A DNA stretch of 64,000 nucleotides from NCBI RefSeq assembly GCF_013408095.1, contig NZ_JACBZF010000001.1:897261-961260 (forward strand), read 5' to 3'. A program made the translations under genes and the position numbers. The notes below the pieces were generated by a model. The model searched no databases. It was not told the origin of the DNA and saw nothing but the letters and a program-made list of their open reading frames with translations. This DNA is from Novosphingobium marinum. GTDB taxonomy: Bacteria; Pseudomonadota; Alphaproteobacteria; Sphingomonadales; Sphingomonadaceae. Positions 55,459-63,968 of this stretch are shown piece by piece; positions within the stretch are counted from its first letter, which is position 1; every line of letters starts with the position of its first letter.

Positions 55459-57163
55459 GGGTCTCGGCCTTCGCGCCGGGATGGGTCACCGCGCCCTTGC
55501 TGGCGGGGCCGACGTTCTGAGCATAGCGCCACAGCGCGCCCGAGTTGTAATCCGTCCCGCGCGGCTTCCAGCCCTTGCGGCGCTCGGCAAGCGTGGCTTC
55601 GTCGACCTCCAGCTCGATGGTGCCGGCCTCGGCATCGATGGCGATCACGTCGCCGTCTTCGATCAGGCCAATGGGTCCGCCGACCGCCGCTTCCGGGCCG
55701 ACATGGCCGATGCAGAAGCCGCGTGTCGCGCCCGAGAAGCGACCGTCGGTGATGAGCGCGACCGACTCGCCCATGCCCTGCCCGTATAGCGCCGCGGTCG
55801 TGGCTAGCATCTCGCGCATGCCCGGGCCGCCCTTCGGGCCTTCGTTCCGGATCACGATGACGCAGCCTTCGACGATGTTACGCGCCTCGACTGCCGCGAA
55901 GGCGTCCTCCTCGCATTCGAACACGCGCGCAGGGCCGCTGAACTGAAGCGTCTTCATGCCCGCGACCTTCACGATCGCCCCGTCCGGAGCGAGCGAGCCG
56001 CGCAGGCCGACGACGCCGCCGGTCGGCGTGATCGGGCTCTTCACGTCGTAGATTACCTTCTGGTCGGGGTTCCAGGTGATCTCCTCGATGTTCTCGCCCA
56101 GCGTCTTGCCGGTGACAGTCATCGGTTCGGGATCGATCAGCCCGCCGTCGAGCAGGGTCTTCATCACCATGTAGACGCCGCCCGCTTCGTGCATGTCCTT
56201 GGCAACGTACTTTCCGCCGGGCTTGAGGTCGGCAACATAGGGCGTCGACCTGAATATCTCGGCTACGTCGAACAGGTCGAATTCGATGCCGCATTCGCTT
56301 GCCATCGCGGGCAGATGCAGCGCCCCGTTGGTCGACCCGCCGGTCGCGGCGACCACGCGCGCCGCATTGCGGAAGGCAGCCGGCGTGCAGATGTCGCGCG
56401 GGCGGATGTTGCGCTCGAGCAGGGTCATGACCTGCCGACCCGCCGCAACCGCGATTTCCTCACGCGACTTGTAAGGAGCAGGGGCCATATTACTGTTGGG
56501 AAGCGACAATCCGATCGCTTCGCCAACGCAGGCCATCGTGTTCGCGGTGAACTGACCGCCGCAGGCTCCGTGGCCCGGGCAGGCCGCCTTCTCGATCGCG
56601 TGCACTTCCGAAAGCGGGCATCCGCCGGCTGCGTAACGCCCCACGACCTCGAACACGTCCTGCACGGTAAGGTCGTCGCGGTCCTTGTAGTGGCCGGGAA
56701 GGATGGAGCCGCCGTAGACGAAAATCGAAGGCACGTTCAGTCGCAGCATGGACATCATCATGCCCGGCAGCGACTTGTCGCAGCCGGCGAAGCCGACGAT
56801 CGCGTCGTAGCAATGGCCGCGAACCGAAAGCTCGACCGAATCGGCGATGACTTCGCGGCTGACCAGCGAGCTTTTCATGCCCTGATGGCCCATCGCGATG
56901 CCGTCGGTGACGGTGATCGTGTTGAAGCGGCGCGGAGTGCCGCCGCCTTCTATCACCCCGCCACGCGCGATATCGGCCTGCGCATCGAGCGTGGTGTTGC
57001 ACGGCGCGCTGTCGTTGCCTGCCGAGACGACCGCGACGAACGGGCGCGCGATCTCTTCCTCGGTCATCCCCATCGCATAGTAGTAGCTGCGGTGCGGCGC
57101 GCGCTCCGGCCCGACCGAGACATGGCGGCTGGGCAGTTTCGACTTGTCGAACTTGGCTGTCAC
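55439..57163 (-). CDS. ilvD: Dihydroxy-acid dehydratase
   Basis: 574 residues; iron-sulfur enzyme making 2-ketoacids for isoleucine and valine (and pantothenate). Cluster Cys are seen in [33 protein letters not shown] and the [20 protein letters not shown] region; [20 protein letters not shown] is near the C-terminus. First gene of ilvD-lipoprotein-nnrD-methyltransferase. Normal length. Confidence 0.97.
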   Translation of the reverse strand: MTAKFDKSKLPSRHVSVGPERAPHRSYYYAMGMTEEEIARPFVAVVSAGNDSAPCNTTLDAQADIARGGVIEGGGTPRRFNTITVTDGIAMGHQGMKSSLVSREVIADSVELSVRGHCYDAIVGFAGCDKSLPGMMMSMLRLNVPSIFVYGGSILPGHYKDRDDLTVQDVFEVVGRYAAGGCPLSEVHAIEKAACPGHGACGGQFTANTMACVGEAIGLSLPNSNMAPAPYKSREEIAVAAGRQVMTLLERNIRPRDICTPAAFRNAARVVAATGGSTNGALHLPAMASECGIEFDLFDVAEIFRSTPYVADLKPGGKYVAKDMHEAGGVYMVMKTLLDGGLIDPEPMTVTGKTLGENIEEITWNPDQKVIYDVKSPITPTGGVVGLRGSLAPDGAIVKVAGMKTLQFSGPARVFECEEDAFAAVEARNIVEGCVIVIRNEGPKGGPGMREMLATTAALYGQGMGESVALITDGRFSGATRGFCIGHVGPEAAVGGPIGLIEDGDVIAIDAEAGTIELEVDEATLAERRKGWKPRGTDYNSGALWRYAQNVGPASKGAVTHPGAKAETHVFADI

Positions 57164-57211
57164 GTGACTTCCCCTTCCTCGCCGCCGCTCTTGCGAGGTT
57201 TAGGGGTGCGG

Positions 57212-57946
57212 TCAAGTGAGCGAAAGCGCAACTTCGTTGCAAATCCGCGAAAGCCGCGTGGCCCATTCGTCGTGTCCGGGTGCATCGGCGATCAGGTCCT
57301 GCCGGATTTCGAGGTAGAGATAAGGCCTGCCCTCGTTCTCGAAATGGCGGGCGATGACGGCATTGTAGTCCTTGCCCGAGTAGGGAAGCTGGTCGCCCAC
57401 GTGGAGCCCGTCGGCCTCGAGCAGCGGCTGTGCAAGCCGCGCGCCGCGGGCGTCGCGGTCGTATAGAAGCCCGCACTGCCATGGGCGCGAGCTGTCGGGA
57501 TCGCTGGCCAGTTGCGGCGTGAAGCTGTGCAGGATGAGCGTCAGCATCGGCGGATGCTCGGCGAGCATCCGGTCGAGCGCTTCGTGCCAGGGCGCGTGAA
57601 ACCGCGAGAGGCGCGCCTCCCGGTCGATCCCGACATTGCCAGGAATGGTGCGACCGTCGCTGCGCTCGGGAATCGCGGCGGGATCGTCGGCGTGGCGGTT
57701 GGTATCGCACACCAGGCGGCTGACGTTGCCGAGGAATGCCGCAATGCCGTCCTTGCGCGCCATCCGCTCCGCCACTGCGGCGACGCCGATGTCGTAGGCG
57801 ATATGTTCACGCATCAGCCCGGCGTCGATGCCGAGGTCGATATCGTCGGGCACACGGTTCGATGCATGGTCGGCGACGATCAACAAGCCGCCGAAACGCG
57901 GCGTCCCGACAAGCCTCGCTGCTCGATCGGTATCGCCGTCAAACAT
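57212..57946 (-). CDS. N-formylglutamate amidohydrolase-like protein
   Basis: 244 residues: LLIVADHASNRVPDDI and DIGVAAVAERMA near the start, LILHSFTPQLA in the middle, and PYLYLEIRQDLI near the end give the metal-binding His/Asp/Glu set of the FGase fold. No other histidine-utilisation gene is nearby, so the substrate may be another N-formyl or N-acyl amino acid. The ATG at 57946 follows GTAAGCGAG; the longer open frame adds an unlikely Arg/Ser-rich extension. Confidence 0.85.
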   Translation of the reverse strand: MFDGDTDRAARLVGTPRFGGLLIVADHASNRVPDDIDLGIDAGLMREHIAYDIGVAAVAERMARKDGIAAFLGNVSRLVCDTNRHADDPAAIPERSDGRTIPGNVGIDREARLSRFHAPWHEALDRMLAEHPPMLTLILHSFTPQLASDPDSSRPWQCGLLYDRDARGARLAQPLLEADGLHVGDQLPYSGKDYNAVIARHFENEGRPYLYLEIRQDLIADAPGHDEWATRLSRICNEVALSLT

Positions 57947-58091
57947 CTCGCTTACCCCCCCACTTTTTCCAACCGTGTGCCCGACAACGTGCGACAGGAC
58001 CGGACGTTTCCATATGGCGGCCGACGAGGATGCCCGGGACGGATGCCCGCCCGACACACGATCCATGATTCCATGTACGGCGTGCGGATCA

Positions 58092-59030
58092 CTACCTGTC
58101 GAGTACCTTGCTGAATGCAAGGCCGTCGCGCTTTTGCGACGGAAGCTCGAAGTAGCCGTCGCCCAGCATCTGGTCCGCCTCCTCCGGCCCCATGATCTCG
58201 TCCCAGCGCTCCCGCACGGTTTCGGGCGAAAGGTCGGGATCGAAGATTCCGTCGCGCGAGGCGAAGACCACGCGCGCCATTCGTCCTCCGCCCATCGAGA
58301 AGAATTGCCCGCTCACGGGGCACTCGCGATGCATCAGGTAGAGCGCCGCGACCGCGATCATCGAGGGATCGAAATGCCTTTCCATCCAGTTGCCGAAATC
58401 GGTGCCGCCGAACGATGTCTCGACCATGGTCGAATAGGCGTAGGGCATGATGAGGTTCGCGCTGATGCCATGCTCCGCCCCGGCACCGGCCATCTGTCGC
58501 GTCATGCCGTACAGGGCCGACTTCACGATAGCGTACGATCCACCCCAGCCGTGCATGCTTTCGATGCCGAGCGAGGAGGCTGATCCCAGGTTGACGACGC
58601 GCCCGTGGCCCGAATCCCTCAGGTGCGGCCAGGCTGCGCGAAATAGCTGCTGCGGACCCTTCACGTGGATGGCGAACTGTTCGTCGATCACCGGGCTCGG
58701 GGCATCCTGTATGCGCAACTTGGTGTCGGTAGTGCCAGCGTTGTTGACGATGATGTCTAGCCGCCCGAAATTCGCGATCGCCGCGTCCGCCATCGCGCGA
58801 CAGGCAGCGTCCTCGGCGACACTGCCGTTGACACCTACCGCCGTCCCGCCTTTGCCCCGTATCTCGGCGACGACGTCCTCTTCCGGCCCCTTCCCGCCGG
58901 GCCGCGCATTGCCGTTCACCACGACCATCGCCCCGCGCTCGGCAAGCAGCAGCGCAATGGCGCGGCCGATGCCCTTGGTAGCACCCGTGACGACGGCCGC
59001 CTGTCCGTCGAAGCGCAATTCATCGGTCAC
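58092..59030 (-). CDS. Short-chain dehydrogenase/reductase
   Basis: 312 residues. NAD(P)-binding VVTGATKGIGRAIALLL, NNAGTTDTKL, the Ser in VVNLGSASSLG, and catalytic GGSYAIVKSALYG. The C-terminus is about 55 residues longer than classical SDRs and ends SKVLDR, resembling SDRs of the peroxisomal multifunctional hydroxyacyl-CoA dehydrogenase type. Preceded by a second SDR gene 12 bases upstream, so the pair probably acts in one catabolic route of unknown substrate. Confidence 0.85.
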   Translation of the reverse strand: MTDELRFDGQAAVVTGATKGIGRAIALLLAERGAMVVVNGNARPGGKGPEEDVVAEIRGKGGTAVGVNGSVAEDAACRAMADAAIANFGRLDIIVNNAGTTDTKLRIQDAPSPVIDEQFAIHVKGPQQLFRAAWPHLRDSGHGRVVNLGSASSLGIESMHGWGGSYAIVKSALYGMTRQMAGAGAEHGISANLIMPYAYSTMVETSFGGTDFGNWMERHFDPSMIAVAALYLMHRECPVSGQFFSMGGGRMARVVFASRDGIFDPDLSPETVRERWDEIMGPEEADQMLGDGYFELPSQKRDGLAFSKVLDR

Positions 59031-59042
59031 GAGCCGTTCTCC

Positions 59043-59813
59043 CTACTGAGCCGTCAGGCCGCCATCGACCGGCAGCAGCACCCCGTTGACGAAACTCGCC
59101 TCGTCAGAGAGCAGCCAGCGAACGGCCATCGCCATTTCGTCGGGCTCGGCGAGCCTGCCCATAGGATTGGCCTCCGGCACCATTTCGCGCAGCTCCTCGA
59201 TCAGGTCGAATGCGTGCTCCATCATCGCAGTGCGCGTTCCGCCCGGCAGCACTGCGTTGACCCGGATATTGCTGCGCGCGTAGTCGATGGCCGCAGCCCG
59301 CGTCATTCCTGCAACGCCGGCCTTGGCCGAGCAGTATTCCGAACCGGAGGGGATCGCCGCGATGGCAGCGGTCGATGCGATATTGACGACAGAACCAGCG
59401 CCCGCGTCCAGCATCGCCGCGACCTGATACTTCATCGAGAGAAACAATCCGCGCAAGTTGACCGCGTGGACGAAGTCCCAGAACTCGGTATCGACCTCAT
59501 GCATCGGGACGCCCTTGAAAGTCGCACCTGCCGCATTGCACGCGCCATCGAGCTTGCCGAACCGCGATACCGCTTTCTCGACCGCTTCGCGAACCTCCTC
59601 CTCGAGGGTCACGTCGAGCCTGAATGCATATGCCATACCTCCCGCATCGGCGATTTCGCGCGCTACCGCCTCCGCCGATGCCAGGTCGCGATCGGTGACG
59701 GCCACGGCAGCACCCGCCTCTGCGCAGCGCAGCGCGCTGGCGCGGCCAATGCCGTTCCCGCCCCCGGTTACCATGATCACCCTGCCCGCCAGCAAGTCGC
59801 TTCTCGTGCTCAT
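59043..59813 (-). CDS. Short-chain dehydrogenase/reductase (classical)
   Basis: 256 residues: VIMVTGGGNGIGRASALRCA, DRDLASAE (NAD-type Asp after beta-2), NAAGATFKG, the Ser in NIASTAAIAA, catalytic SEYCSAKAGVAG, and LLPVDGGLTAQ at the end. NAD-dependent oxidation is likely from the Asp. GGGAGA lies 6 bases before the ATG at 59813. First gene of the SDR pair; upstream lies the integration scar. Confidence 0.9.
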   Translation of the reverse strand: MSTRSDLLAGRVIMVTGGGNGIGRASALRCAEAGAAVAVTDRDLASAEAVAREIADAGGMAYAFRLDVTLEEEVREAVEKAVSRFGKLDGACNAAGATFKGVPMHEVDTEFWDFVHAVNLRGLFLSMKYQVAAMLDAGAGSVVNIASTAAIAAIPSGSEYCSAKAGVAGMTRAAAIDYARSNIRVNAVLPGGTRTAMMEHAFDLIEELREMVPEANPMGRLAEPDEMAMAVRWLLSDEASFVNGVLLPVDGGLTAQ

Positions 59814-59988
59814 TCCGCTCTCCCCCACGCACCGCTTCCCGGCGCCACCTATCGCCATGCGTGCTTTCGCCGGGATCGGCGTGCTACGCTCGTCGACATG
59901 GTGAGCTAGATTACGATGTTTCGCAACCGGGACCGAACCAACCTGCATGGCCAGGCGGATCGCGAGGAGAACCAATGTCGCGGAAGAA

Positions 59989-60036
59989 TGGTAGCGGAGG
60001 AGGGACTCGAACCCCCGACACGCGGATTATGATTCC
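59989..60036 (-). other. 3' fragment of a tRNA with CAT anticodon: integration scar
   Basis: On the minus strand the sequence runs GGAATCATAATCCGCGTG, variable loop, T arm GGGGG-TTCGAGT-CCCTC, and CTCCGCTACCA, i.e. the anticodon loop to the 3' CCA of a tRNA-Met(CAT) (or Ile2). To the right, the first half of the cloverleaf is absent: the next bases CAACGGAAGT are unrelated. This is what is left when an element integrates into a tRNA gene; the intact copy should lie at the other junction, outside the window. Confidence 0.8.
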
Positions 60037-60049
60037 AACGGAAGTGCTA

Positions 60050-60070
60050 TGTAGACGCGTCTACGTAGAC
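60050..60070 (+). repeat. Left copy of the 21-base island repeat
   Basis: The 21 bases contain GTAGAC-GC-GTCTAC-GTAGAC, so two overlapping palindromes (14 and 12 bases) share the middle hexamer. It lies 14 bases inside the tRNA scar. The same sequence with one change recurs at 63877-63897. Confidence 0.85.
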
Positions 60071-60178
60071 TAGTATTTGTCAGTTTAACGCCTGAGGCAG
60101 ACCCGCCCAACTCGCTGCCGATTTGTTAGCTTGTCGTCTTAAAACAGGCGCTCGCCGGTCCGCTGCTTAAGCTGTGGA

Positions 60179-61157
60179 TCATATGAGGTCGGCGGTGACC
60201 GAGGTGTAACCTGCATAGACAGCCACCAGCAAGGAACCCTCAAGACGGGAGAGCCTGCCGCCGGTAAAGGCGAAGAGCATCACAATTGCGGAAACGGCAA
60301 GCAGCACCAATAGGTCAAATTGGAGAATGCCCCCTGGAATTTTGGCTGGGGCCACGATTCCTGTCACCCCGCCGATAAAGAGAACGTTGTAGATGTTTGA
60401 GCCAAGGACGTTACCGAGAGCGATCTCTCCCTGGCGCTTTATCGCAGCAATTGCGGACGTCACCAGTTCCGGCAGGGATGTTCCGACGGCCACAACCGTC
60501 AAGCCGATCACCTCGTCAGAAACGCCGAGTCTCGCCGAAATCGCGATAGCAGCATCGACGAGCAAGCTGCCTCCCGAAATGATGAGAACTATGCCCGCAA
60601 GCAAGAACAGAGCCGCCATGACAATTGATCCGTGAGGCTTGGCAGAAGGAACGAGAGCCGGATCAATCTCTTCGAGTGCCAGAGCCTTGTCGTAAGCCGC
60701 CCCATGATCCGCCCCCGCCTTTTCTTGCCGAAAGGCAAGATAGACGTAGGCAAACATCCCCATCACTAGGAGCATGCCAACGCCCCGGGTAAGACCGAGT
60801 GTGTACCCGGCTGCGATGAGCATCACTGCGCAGACCAACCCGACACCGCCATCGCGCCAGAGAACCCCGCGGGGCACGGCGAATGGAGAAAGCACAACGG
60901 CCAGACCAAGGATAAGAAGCAGATTGGCGATGTTCGAGCCAACAATATTGCCAAGAGCGATACCCGGCGAACCGGCCAGTGCGGCCTGAACGCTCGCCGC
61001 CAGCTCGGGCATGGAAGTACCCATTCCGACGATCGTGAGACCAATGAGCATCGGCGAAAGACCGAGCTGTTCGGCAATCCGTACAGCGCCCCGCACAAGG
61101 AGTTCACCCCCCCCCGATCAGCAGGACAAGGCCGGCAGCAAGCAGCAGGTATGTCAT
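60179..61157 (-). pseudogene. K/Na-Ca exchanger (CaCA family), frameshifted in a G9 tract
   Basis: The 305-codon open frame from 60179 to 61096 holds both alpha-repeats of a sodium/calcium exchanger (GMGTSMPELAASVQAAL with GNIVGSN, and VGTSLPELVTSAIAAI with GNVLGSN) and about nine membrane helices. The natural start is the ATG at 61157, coupled as ATGA to the preceding small gene, but its frame stops after 17 codons: nine G (61107-61115, C on the plus strand) put TGA in frame. Eight G would restore ILIGGGELLVRGAV, the usual first helix. Either a sequence error, an inactivating slip, or a phase-variable switch. Confidence 0.8.
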
Positions 61158-61405
61158 AACAGGAGGTCCAATGCGACACGGATGCCTCCGAGTAGGGCGG
61201 CAATAGCAGTTGCCACCGCAGCGCGAGCATTCAGGATGCGAGCGCGGTTGAGCGCGGTTACTAGGCGATTCAGATCCGCATGGTTGAAATCCTCAAACTT
61301 GCTGACTCTGCGCTGGGGCTTCCCTGCGGCTTGCAGCCAGAACCAGGCCGACATTACCGCCGCCACAACAATGGTCACGTCCAGCACGTAGAGCGCTAAC
61401 TCCAT
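61154..61405 (-). CDS. Small membrane protein of the island
   Basis: 83 residues, one N-terminal membrane helix (LYVLDVTIVVAAVMSAWFWL), a polar middle with SKFEDFNHADLNRLVTALNR, and a second hydrophobic stretch at the C-terminus. GGAGAG lies 6 bases before the ATG. The stop overlaps the exchanger ATG as ATGA, so it was probably made together with the exchanger. No family recognised. Confidence 0.7.
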   Translation of the reverse strand: MELALYVLDVTIVVAAVMSAWFWLQAAGKPQRRVSKFEDFNHADLNRLVTALNRARILNARAAVATAIAALLGGIRVALDLLL

Positions 61406-61664
61406 CGAAGCTCTCCGAACCAACGGATTTGTGCAAGGAAAGCTATATTTGCAAATTTCATCTCGAACCTTGTCAGAGCAAATGACTTTGGAAAACCACT
61501 TGTTCCGACATCGCGATGCAGGGGAAACTATCGCCAGAGGGGCCCGGTAACCCGCGTCAGATATGAGAGCCGCGAAGGTTTACAAGAGCTGCCCCGTCGA
61601 CCAGTTCACATTTTGAACAGAGCCGCAGACAGGCGTGGGTCTACGTTTTCCCGACGGAGAGCAA

Positions 61665-62486
61665 ATGAAATTCGAGATTCCTTCAGGCCTCTACACTTCC
61701 GATGTGTTTGCGTCGGGTTCCCTTATCCTCGTCCTGCTTGTCGCGAGGCTGATCGCAGGCCGCGCTCTGCGGCGAAGAGACGATCTCACAGAGCAGGTTG
61801 CGCGCCGCTGGACAGCGAATTTCCGCAACGTGCTTATCCTCGTCGCGGTGATCGGTCTCATCATGATCTGGGCACCGCAGCTGCGAACTTTCGCCCTGTC
61901 GCTTACGGCGGTCGCAGTTGCCATTGTTGTGGCAACCAAGGAACTGATCCTTTGCCTTTCCGGCGCGGCGCTTCGTACTTTCACGCGCGCATTCTCGATG
62001 GGAGACGTGGTTGAGGTAGGCACGACGAAAGGCGAGGTTCTCGATCTCAACCTGCTGGCGACGCGGCTGAAGGAATTCGAAAGCAAAGACGGATCGATTG
62101 TGCCGACAGGCCGCACGATTACCCTTCCATACAGCTTGCTGTTCACTCTGCCTGCAAAAGTCCTTCCTCCCACAGGGGGAATTATCGAGCACGCCTTCGA
62201 GATGACCTTCGAGCCTGATATCGACATCTTCGCCATGAACAAGAAACTGTTAGAAACCGCGGAAATGGCGCTGGCCGAAAGAAACGGAGACACAGGAGTC
62301 GTGGCCTCCTCCCGAAATCAACGTGCTCGTTGCCGGATCAGCTTCGGAACGAGTGAGATCGGCAAGTATCGCCTCAAAATTACCTTGATTGGTCGTCTGC
62401 CAGACCCGCAAGGCGCGGAGAACGCCGTTGCTTGCGCAATCGGCTCGCTCGTGCATTCGCAGCGAAAAATTGCCGTCGGCGTTTAG
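61665..62486 (+). CDS. MscS-type mechanosensitive channel family protein
   Basis: 273 residues. Two membrane helices (about 12-30 and 58-76), then TAVAVAIVVATKELILCLSG, a pore-helix-like Ala/Gly segment, and a beta domain beginning FSMGDVVEVGTTKGEVLDLNLLATRL. These are the MscS core features. The C-terminal domain differs from E. coli MscS. GGAGAG lies 6 bases before the ATG. It probably releases solutes on osmotic downshock; faces the opposite way to the other island genes. Confidence 0.82.
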   Translation: MKFEIPSGLYTSDVFASGSLILVLLVARLIAGRALRRRDDLTEQVARRWTANFRNVLILVAVIGLIMIWAPQLRTFALSLTAVAVAIVVATKELILCLSGAALRTFTRAFSMGDVVEVGTTKGEVLDLNLLATRLKEFESKDGSIVPTGRTITLPYSLLFTLPAKVLPPTGGIIEHAFEMTFEPDIDIFAMNKKLLETAEMALAERNGDTGVVASSRNQRARCRISFGTSEIGKYRLKITLIGRLPDPQGAENAVACAIGSLVHSQRKIAVGV

Positions 62487-62545
62487 TTATCTTTGTGCGC
62501 CTTCGGGGGCAGTAGCGAAATGTCGGCTTCTGCCGTGCATACACG

Positions 62546-63493
62546 TTAAGCAGCCAAAAGATCGCGCTCCATCTCGCTCATGAGGTCCACGTCCTTTGCG
62601 GGATCATGAAACAGGTGACCATAGACGTCATAGGTCATTGTGATCGACGAGTGTCCTAGCATGGTCTGAATCTTCTTCGGCGGCCAACCCTGCTCAATGA
62701 AGAGCGAAGCGGCAGCATGCCGCATGGCGTGCAATGAGAACCGCGGCGCGCCTTCCCCGTCCACGATTTTACACTTCACCATGAGCGGTTTGAAAATGCG
62801 ATTGTAGATATTCGAGTGCGTCTCGACATTGCCTGCGCCGTTTGGAAAGACCAGCTCAAGGTCGCCCTTCGGGCATGCAATCTTCCAGGCCTTCAGAACC
62901 TTCGAGAGCTGCGGCCCCATCGGTATGTCACGTCGACCTGATCGGCTCTTGGTGTTACCCATATCGCAATATCGATCGGCGCGCTTTCTCACCGTGATGA
63001 TATTCCTCTGAAAGTCGATCGCGTCCCAGGTGAGCCCGCGCAGCTCCGACATACGCATGCCTGTGAGCAACGCGGTCATGATGAGAGGCTTGTGTCGCTC
63101 AGGCGCTTTGGAGATTAGTGCTTTGATCTCATCTTTCGTTGGGAACACTCGATCCGGGTCGTGACGTTCGGCTCGTCGTAGTTTGACATCTCGCGCGACG
63201 TTATGCTGGACGAGCCCCCGCTCTTGTGCGGTGCTGATGATCGAGCGGAGTGTTGTTAGACACTTCTTGGCCATCGCACGGGTGCTCTCGCGAAGCATGT
63301 GATCGAGGAAGTCGCGAACGTGAACGGCTGATAGCTCCTTGAGCAGCAGATCTCCTATCTGCGGCTCGATATGGTTATTCACGTGGCCACGATAGGAATG
63401 GAGCGTTGCTCGTTCGAGCTGTTCGAGCTCACATCGAGCGATCCAAAGCTTGGCTGCATCGCTGATCGTGACGGTGGCAGGGTCGGTAGACAT
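62546..63493 (-). CDS. Tyrosine-recombinase integrase
   Basis: 315 residues. N-terminal SAM-like domain with an arm-binding-type start, then the catalytic domain: Arg in LLTGMRMSELRGL, HAMRHAAASLFIEQG, LGHSSITMT, and Tyr in YDVYGHLFHD. A phage-type integrase rather than XerC/D by its KRADRYCDMG and ending. It most likely catalysed integration at the tRNA scar. An 8-bp inverted repeat lies just upstream of its start. Confidence 0.92.
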   Translation of the reverse strand: MSTDPATVTISDAAKLWIARCELEQLERATLHSYRGHVNNHIEPQIGDLLLKELSAVHVRDFLDHMLRESTRAMAKKCLTTLRSIISTAQERGLVQHNVARDVKLRRAERHDPDRVFPTKDEIKALISKAPERHKPLIMTALLTGMRMSELRGLTWDAIDFQRNIITVRKRADRYCDMGNTKSRSGRRDIPMGPQLSKVLKAWKIACPKGDLELVFPNGAGNVETHSNIYNRIFKPLMVKCKIVDGEGAPRFSLHAMRHAAASLFIEQGWPPKKIQTMLGHSSITMTYDVYGHLFHDPAKDVDLMSEMERDLLAA

Positions 63494-63501
63494 TCGATAT
63501 A

Positions 63502-63535
63502 TCCTAGAACATTGATTTACCCTGTTATTCTAGGA
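63502..63535. promoter_or_regulatory. Inverted repeat upstream of the integrase gene
   Basis: TCCTAGAA (63502-63509) and TTCTAGGA (63528-63535) are perfect 8-base arms around 18 bases, 9 bases upstream of the integrase ATG. The position fits a repressor operator or an integrase/excisionase site. Confidence 0.5.
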
Positions 63536-63568
63536 GACACGGAGTGGTCTGTCGGGCTGTTTTCCAGC

Positions 63569-63862
63569 CTATTTGCTGTCTTTTTTCGCCTTTTCAGCCT
63601 TGAGGATGTCAAAAACCTCAAGCACCACGCGATTCACTTCTTTCGCGTGCTTCAGCACGAAGAGCCTACGCTCATCGGCGCTTGCTCGCTGCCAGTGATA
63701 AGCTAGCGCCTTGGCAGGCGAGCCAGACGGCCTCTTAAGATACCCAGCCTGCTGTCGAGCTTGATACATGGTTATCTTTCCCGAGCGCACCTTCTCTAGG
63801 GTGTCTGTGAGCCCATCTTTCTCAAGCCGCCCAGCCCAGTAGGCGTTGTCTCTTTTAGCCAA
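63569..63862 (-). CDS. Small basic protein, possible DNA-binding factor of the island
   Basis: 97 residues, Lys/Arg-rich. The segment VRSGKITMYQARQQAGYLKR reads like a helix-turn-helix of the kind seen in small phage regulators; the rest is helical and ends KAEKAKKDSK. Next to the integrase and transcribed with it; excisionase or regulator roles are possible but not shown. The island repeat lies 15 bases upstream of its ATG, so the repeat could be its operator. Confidence 0.6.
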   Translation of the reverse strand: MAKRDNAYWAGRLEKDGLTDTLEKVRSGKITMYQARQQAGYLKRPSGSPAKALAYHWQRASADERRLFVLKHAKEVNRVVLEVFDILKAEKAKKDSK

Positions 63863-63876
63863 TCGGATCTCCGTAT

Positions 63877-63897
63877 TGTAGTCGCGTCTACGTAGAC
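63877..63897 (+). repeat. Right copy of the 21-base island repeat
   Basis: Same as 60050-60070 except T for A at the sixth base; the inner 15 bases are identical. It is followed within a few bases by what may be the left end of an IS3-family element. Confidence 0.85.
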
Positions 63898-63926
63898 GAT
63901 GAGGGTGAGCTTCCCCCTTCTGGGTG

Positions 63927-63953
63927 GTCCAGATTCTGTTTTAGGATTTGGAC
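63927..63953 (+). repeat. Hairpin just before the IS3-type transposase start
   Basis: Ten-bp stem GTCCAGATTC / GGATTTGGAC (two G-U pairs) with a 7-base loop, directly upstream of the GAAGGAGG ribosome site. Insertion sequences often carry such a hairpin to limit translation from read-through transcripts. Confidence 0.5.
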
Positions 63954-63968
63954 TGAAGGAGGAATGGA

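Larger units (their letters stand above)
60037..63898. mobile_element. Integrated element (genomic island), left part
   Basis: Segment between the tRNA scar and the IS3-type sequence at the right edge. It carries a tyrosine integrase, an integrase-proximal small protein, and cargo for ion handling (broken Na/Ca exchanger, small membrane protein, MscS-type channel). By eye its base composition and codon use are less GC-rich than the rest of the window. Whether it ends at 63898 or continues beyond the IS cannot be seen. Confidence 0.7.
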
